Below, piece after piece: positions 60,716 through 64,000 of a stretch of 64,000 nt of DNA. The stretch is from Candidatus Jordarchaeales archaeon (lineage in GTDB: Archaea; Asgardarchaeota; Jordiarchaeia; Jordiarchaeales; Freyrarchaeaceae). Each line of letters begins with the position of its first letter. The first letter of the stretch is position 1. The notes below the pieces were generated by a model, which ran no database searches, was not told the origin of the DNA, and was given only the letters and a program-made list of their open reading frames with translations. The stretch is from NCBI GenBank assembly GCA_038889235.1, contig JAWAHN010000003.1, positions 381,673-445,672 of the forward strand. The letters are read 5' to 3'. The translations under genes and the position numbers were made by a program.

Positions 60716-60911
60716 GGTTTCCTCGCCTCGGAAAAAGAAGGGGCTACAAGAACACCACACACTGAGAAGCGGTGAAATATAAAGATTCTAGTTAAGACAT
60801 ACATTTCTTCAGCTTTGGAGCCCAAGGGGGTTCCATGCTTCTTCACGGAGGAGGAAAAAGAAATATTGAGGATAGCGCGATGTATCAGCAAGAGGCACGG
60901 AGGAGAGCGAT

Positions 60912-61400
60912 TTGGGTGCATTCGCTCCCGGTGGTCTCGAAAGCGCGGCAACGCTTCCGAAAAATATCTTGAAATACTGCATGCAGTGCTCGCTGTGCTC
61001 GAGCGTCTGCCCCACAGCCCGCCTCGTCAAAGAGTTTAACCCTAGACGCATAGTTTGGGGAGCGATCCTGGGTCTCGAGGATGACGCTGTGGAAAACGGC
61101 AGCGTGTGGTTCTGCCTTAGTTGCCACCTCTGCTCCGAGGTATGCCCCATGAAGGTGAAGGTTTCAAGCCTGATGACGTTCTTCAAAAACCTGCTCGCTG
61201 AAAGGGGGAAAATCCCAGAGGGGGTCCTACAGGAGGCGAGCATGATTTTCAAGACTGGGAGAGGGGTGCCATACTCGCCCGCCGTCGAGAAGAGGAGGGC
61301 TTCTCTATCGCTTCCCCCACTTCCACCCGTTGACATCGAGGAGATTAAAAAGCTGCTGGGCAGGCTGAAGCTACCGATCGAGGGAGGAGAGGGGAAATGA
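60912..61400 (+). CDS. HdrC-like ferredoxin protein, second copy
   Basis: A 162-residue protein with two [4Fe-4S] motifs, CMQCSLCSSVCPTA (residues 23-36) and CLSCHLCSEVCPMK (residues 68-81), in the HdrC arrangement. TTG 60912 follows GGAGGAGAG by a normal distance. It overlaps the next gene by four bases. Compared with HdrC at 51936 it is about 40 residues shorter, and there is no adjacent HdrA. The pair may work with the same HdrA, or in another thiol-disulfide complex. Confidence 0.9.
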   Translation: MGAFAPGGLESAATLPKNILKYCMQCSLCSSVCPTARLVKEFNPRRIVWGAILGLEDDAVENGSVWFCLSCHLCSEVCPMKVKVSSLMTFFKNLLAERGKIPEGVLQEASMIFKTGRGVPYSPAVEKRRASLSLPPLPPVDIEEIKKLLGRLKLPIEGGEGK

Positions 61401-62269
61401 CGGATTATTCGCTCTTCTTGGGGTGCATTATCCCCTTACGGTTCCCCTTCCTTGAAGCGTCCTCGAGGAAAGTGCTTGACCTTCTGGGCGTGAGGTGTGA
61501 AACGCTTAAGGGTGCAAGTTGCTGCCCCGACCCTGTTGGCGTCCAGTCTGTTAGCTTCAAGGCGTGGCTTTACATTGCTGCTAGGAACCTAGCGCTCGCC
61601 GAGGAGGAGGGGAGGGACGTTTTGACTCTTTGCAGCGGGTGCTTTGAGACCCTTAAGACCGCCAGGGAGATTCTGCTGCAGAGCCCCGAGCTCATGGAGG
61701 AGGTGAACGAGGCCCTAAAGAGCATAGATAGGGAGTTTAAGGGGGAGGTAGACGTCGTGCACCTAGTCGAAGCTATATACAGAGTTGGGCCCGGAAAGGT
61801 GAGAAACATGGTTGTGAGGGAGCTAGACGCCGGGGTGGCGGTTCACTACGGGTGCCACTTGTTGAGGCCAAGCGAGCACCTTAGGTTCGACGACCCGGAG
61901 AACCCGAGGAAGCTGGATGAGCTCGTCGAGGCGCTCGGTGCCCGGAGCGTTGAGTACGAGTACAAGCACCTGTGCTGCGGGGCGACTGTGGGCAACGTCA
62001 AGAGGGATTTAGCCCACGAGTACGTTAAGTGGAAGCTTAAGTTTATCGCTAGATCGGGGGCGGAGTGCATGGTTGTAGCCTGCCCCTTCTGCTTTGCGCA
62101 GTACGACCTTGGACAGGTAGAGCTCAGTAGGAGGGGGGAGAGGTTCAACCTGCCAGTCTTCTACTACCCTGAAATGCTCGGCCTAGCTTTAGGTTGCAGC
62201 TATAGGGAGCTTGGGCTACACATGCACAGGACGAGCGTGGAGCCCTTCCTGAGAAAACACATACTTTAA
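61397..62269 (+). CDS. HdrB-like CCG protein, second copy
   Basis: A 290-residue paralogue of HdrB at 52538, alike over its whole length (for example LGLALGCSYRELGLHMHR against LGLALGISPRRMGLHRHR). CCG sets: LFLGCIIPLRFP, GASCCPDPVGVQ and LCSGCFETL; then VHYGCHLLRPS, HLCCGATVGNVKRD and CPFCFAQYDLGQ. The CCGAGGG of the first copy is CCGATVGN here, and the cysteine of HdrB's VACHYG is missing (VAVHYG), though the CHLL cysteine remains. The altered second site suggests a changed substrate or cluster. Confidence 0.9.
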   Translation: MTDYSLFLGCIIPLRFPFLEASSRKVLDLLGVRCETLKGASCCPDPVGVQSVSFKAWLYIAARNLALAEEEGRDVLTLCSGCFETLKTAREILLQSPELMEEVNEALKSIDREFKGEVDVVHLVEAIYRVGPGKVRNMVVRELDAGVAVHYGCHLLRPSEHLRFDDPENPRKLDELVEALGARSVEYEYKHLCCGATVGNVKRDLAHEYVKWKLKFIARSGAECMVVACPFCFAQYDLGQVELSRRGERFNLPVFYYPEMLGLALGCSYRELGLHMHRTSVEPFLRKHIL

Positions 62270-62276
62270 CTCGTTC

Positions 62277-62468
62277 TCAGTAGCTTTCGCCCATCTCCCG
62301 CAGAGTTTTCTTGAGCTGGCTGATCGTTCTAGCCAAGTTGTTCAGTATGATAAGGTCGTCCCGCGTTTTGTGCTCTTTCCCCCTAAGATACTCCCTGTAA
62401 ACTCTTTGAAGCTCCTCGAGGAACGCTTTCACGTCCTCCTTGCTCATCTTCACGTGAAACTCTAACAC
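62277..62468 (-). CDS. Small helical hypothetical protein
   Basis: A 63-residue charged protein, almost wholly helical and probably coiled-coil (EDVKAFLEELQRVYREYLRG, then ILNNLARTISQLKKTLREMG). GTG 62468 or the ATG seven codons later can start it. It converges with the second hdrB-like gene, seven bases from its stop. The even pattern of hydrophobic residues argues for a real gene. Function unknown. Confidence 0.5.
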   Translation of the reverse strand: MLEFHVKMSKEDVKAFLEELQRVYREYLRGKEHKTRDDLIILNNLARTISQLKKTLREMGESY

Positions 62469-62609
62469 CCAGGAGCCCTCCGCAGACGAGATGAAGAGTC
62501 TAGTTGAGGGAGACTAGAAGGGAAAAATAAAGACGCGTAATAGTGAGAAAATACCGAGGCGGCATCCAGGCGCCGGGACTAAAAAGTAGCTTTCCAGCTC
62601 CAAGACTTG

Positions 62610-63197
62610 TTAGAACGCGAGCTGCAACACGTTGTAGTACACTACGTCCCCTTGCCTGTTTACTAAAGCCATCGTGAGCTGCTTCCTCGTGCTAACTGCG
62701 AGCTTGGTGACGCGGTCGAGCTCCTTAAGGTCTATGGGGGTTCCCTCGGTAACAATGTATATGAGGTTCTTCGCCACTTCCTCTCCAGCCTTGCAACCCC
62801 TCGGGTATAACCTGAAGTCTATTCCGCCGCCGAAGCCCTGCTTGACAACATACCCTCTGCTCCTCAAGTCCCTGTAGACGAGGTACCGCACCCAGACTTT
62901 TGGATCCCTTTTACTGAAGTGCTTCACAAGGTCGCGGAACGCGTACTCCCTCCCTTCTTCGTCCTTAACTATGAGTCTTCCACGCTCCACAAGTAGCAGG
63001 GCTTCAACCGGTGTTAGGTGGAGCTTGCCGTCGCCTTCAAACTCGCCGTAGCTACCTTTCTCGTATATCTTTCTGCCCTCCTCTTCGCTTACGACAACCT
63101 CGTCGTCTCTCAGCAGGCCGGAGAAGACCTCTAGTTCTTCCTCTCCTTCCTCTTTGAAGAATAACCCCTCTTGCTGCTCTTCCCTTTCTTCCTCCAT
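62610..63197 (-). CDS. endA: tRNA-splicing endonuclease subunit-like protein (EndA family)
   Basis: A 195-residue protein. After an acidic N-terminus (residues 1-30) comes the EndA N-domain (LTPVEALLLVERGRL) and the nuclease domain: VRYLVYRDLRSRGYVVKQGF, then GIDFRLYPRG with the catalytic tyrosine, and TKLAVSTRKQLTMALV with the catalytic lysine. The usual histidine (in an HSxYLV-type strand) is not seen: the matching stretch reads GEEVAKNLIYIV. So this may be the structural subunit of an alpha2-beta2 enzyme, or a variant active site. It fits the three-intron tRNA-His close by. Confidence 0.85.
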   Translation of the reverse strand: MEEEREEQQEGLFFKEEGEEELEVFSGLLRDDEVVVSEEEGRKIYEKGSYGEFEGDGKLHLTPVEALLLVERGRLIVKDEEGREYAFRDLVKHFSKRDPKVWVRYLVYRDLRSRGYVVKQGFGGGIDFRLYPRGCKAGEEVAKNLIYIVTEGTPIDLKELDRVTKLAVSTRKQLTMALVNRQGDVVYYNVLQLAF

Positions 63198-63276
63198 TTA
63201 ACGCCACCAGAACTTTGTTATATGGGGAAGTGTTTTAAAGTTTCCCTGCACCGAAGGGAGAAGTGGTGACCTGAAG

Positions 63277-63792
63277 TTGCTTGCCGGCAAACTGAGGGAG
63301 TTGCTTAAGGGGGCACGTAGGGTCGCAGTGATAGGCGTGGGGAGCAGGTTTAGGGGGGATGACGCGCTAGGTCTGGAAGTAGCCAGGAGGCTTAAAGGAG
63401 CCGGGCTGAGGGGCGTGCTGGTGGTGGAGGCTGAAACCGTGCCTGAGAACTTCACAGGCGAGCTTAGAAGGTTCCACCCAAGCCACGTCTTGCTCGTGGA
63501 CGCAGCGCACTTTGGAGGTAAACCGGGGGATGTCGTCGTAGCGTCCGGCTCCTCATCCATGCGCGGAGTTTCTTTCTCGACGCACCACATGCCGCTTTCC
63601 ATGTTCGCAAGATTCGTTGAGGCATCAATAGGCTCAACGGTCGTCCTGGTTGGGGTCCAGCCGGGTAGCCTCCACGGGGAGGGGCTCTCACCCGAGGTGG
63701 AAGACGCGGTGTCAATTCTCACAAAGATTTTAAGCGAAGTCCTTTCAGAATTACCGGGCTTAGAGGCGGTGTCCGAAATTGGAGAGAATTAG
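63277..63792 (+). CDS. Hydrogenase maturation protease, HycI/HyaD type
   Basis: A 171-residue endopeptidase that trims the C-terminus of [NiFe] large subunits after nickel insertion. Motifs: AVIGVGSRFRGDDALGLEVA (residues 16-35, the acidic nickel-sensing site), VLLVDAAHFGGKPGDVV (residues 70-86), and THHMPLSMFARF (the histidine site). TTG 63277 is used. Its likely substrate is the small peptide at 46757-46906, which carries a 21-residue tail after the CxxH motif. No other [NiFe] large subunit gene is seen in the window. Confidence 0.88.
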   Translation: MLAGKLRELLKGARRVAVIGVGSRFRGDDALGLEVARRLKGAGLRGVLVVEAETVPENFTGELRRFHPSHVLLVDAAHFGGKPGDVVVASGSSSMRGVSFSTHHMPLSMFARFVEASIGSTVVLVGVQPGSLHGEGLSPEVEDAVSILTKILSEVLSELPGLEAVSEIGEN

Positions 63793-64000
63793 GGCTTTCA
63801 TAGCGGTGGACGTCCAGGATCCGGGCGTTCTCGAAATGGTTAGGCGGATACAAGAAGATCTTTCGCGCCACGTGAAAGCTAAGTTCGTCGAGCTTGAGAA
63901 CATCCACTTCACATTGAAGTTTCTGGGGGAGATAAGCGAGGAAGCAGTGGAGGAAGTTCACGGGGTCATGAAGGAGCTGAAGTTTGAGCCATTCGAGCTG
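63779..64000 (+). CDS. thpR: RNA 2',3'-cyclic phosphodiesterase / 2'-5' RNA ligase, partial
   Basis: The first 74 codons run off the right edge. TTG 63779 overlaps the protease gene by 14 bases. It opens RIRAFIAVDVQDPGVLEMV and contains NIHFTLKFLGEI, the first HxTxKFLG motif of the 2H phosphoesterase family. The second motif lies beyond the window. Such proteins handle 2',3'-cyclic ends, as produced by tRNA splicing, which fits the endonuclease gene nearby. Physiological role is not settled. Confidence 0.88.
   Translation, partial: MERIRAFIAVDVQDPGVLEMVRRIQEDLSRHVKAKFVELENIHFTLKFLGEISEEAVEEVHGVMKELKFEPFEL

Noticed and set aside
60815-61039. A 74-codon rightward frame (starts MEPKGVPCFFTEEEKEIL) before the second hdrC
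   Set aside because: The first half looks plausible but the second half overlaps the HdrC-like gene out of frame. The HdrC-like start has the better ribosome site.
1-64000. CRISPR array
   Set aside because: I looked for regularly spaced repeats, especially near the CARF-like gene, and found none.

Overview
The window is archaeal chromosome. Evidence: archaeal TATA boxes, many TTG/GTG starts, leaderless promoters, archaeal-type GluRS, PEP carboxylase and bifunctional FBP aldolase/phosphatase, a tRNA-splicing endonuclease, and a tRNA with three introns including one in the T-loop. Methanogen-type genes are present: MvhDGA hydrogenase, HdrABC, coenzyme M synthesis genes comA and comB, and a methanogenesis-marker-4/MtxX protein. 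I see no mcr genes. Together these suggest a thermophilic methanogenic, alkane-oxidising or formerly methanogenic lineage, perhaps in the TACK group because of the T-loop intron. The exact lineage is inference.

Layout. 1-9.7 kb: partial gene, Nudix hydrolase, indolepyruvate ferredoxin oxidoreductase (iorAB), small unknown and membrane proteins, and a DtxR-FeoA regulator with feoB behind a DtxR-type operator. 9.9-19 kb: FmdE-like protein, a decayed gene, MoaD-like carrier with a tungsten aldehyde oxidoreductase, M20 peptidase, membrane acyltransferase, DsrE-TusA pair, 5-FCL, peroxiredoxin. 19-30 kb: acyl-CoA synthetase, CoA-transferase A/B, HPrK-like kinase, roadblock protein, HAD phosphatase, GluRS, prepilin peptidase, M42 peptidase, Mmp4/MtxX. 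30-36.4 kb: three-gene ABC exporter, intramembrane protease, FBPA/P. After a 1-kb gap with a decayed IS200/IS605-like end come carAB, a GlcD-like flavoprotein, a second acyltransferase and a wHTH-CARF-like regulator.

The core is 45.1-53.4 kb. Leftward runs mvhD-mvhG-mvhA, a 49-codon gene with an in-frame TGA, then comA-comB. Rightward, from a shared promoter region, runs hdrA-hdrC-hdrB. The small gene was not annotated as a normal ORF because TGA interrupts it. It encodes the C-terminal nickel-binding motif that the shortened MvhA lacks, with TGA exactly at the first motif cysteine. This is the arrangement of the selenocysteine peptide VhuU of Methanococcus. It is the most interesting item in the window.

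54-64 kb: an isopropylmalate/isocitrate-type dehydrogenase, an HdrD-like protein, PEP carboxylase, hisS directly behind a three-intron tRNA-His gene, a second roadblock protein, a second HdrC-HdrB pair, an EndA-like protein whose catalytic histidine appears to be replaced, a hydrogenase maturation protease, and the start of a 2'-5' RNA ligase gene. In outline, H2 or organic-acid electrons would pass through Mvh-Hdr and several ferredoxin oxidoreductases. Carbon would flow through acyl-CoA, PEP and FBP. Hydrogenase maturation and tRNA processing genes sit at the right edge.
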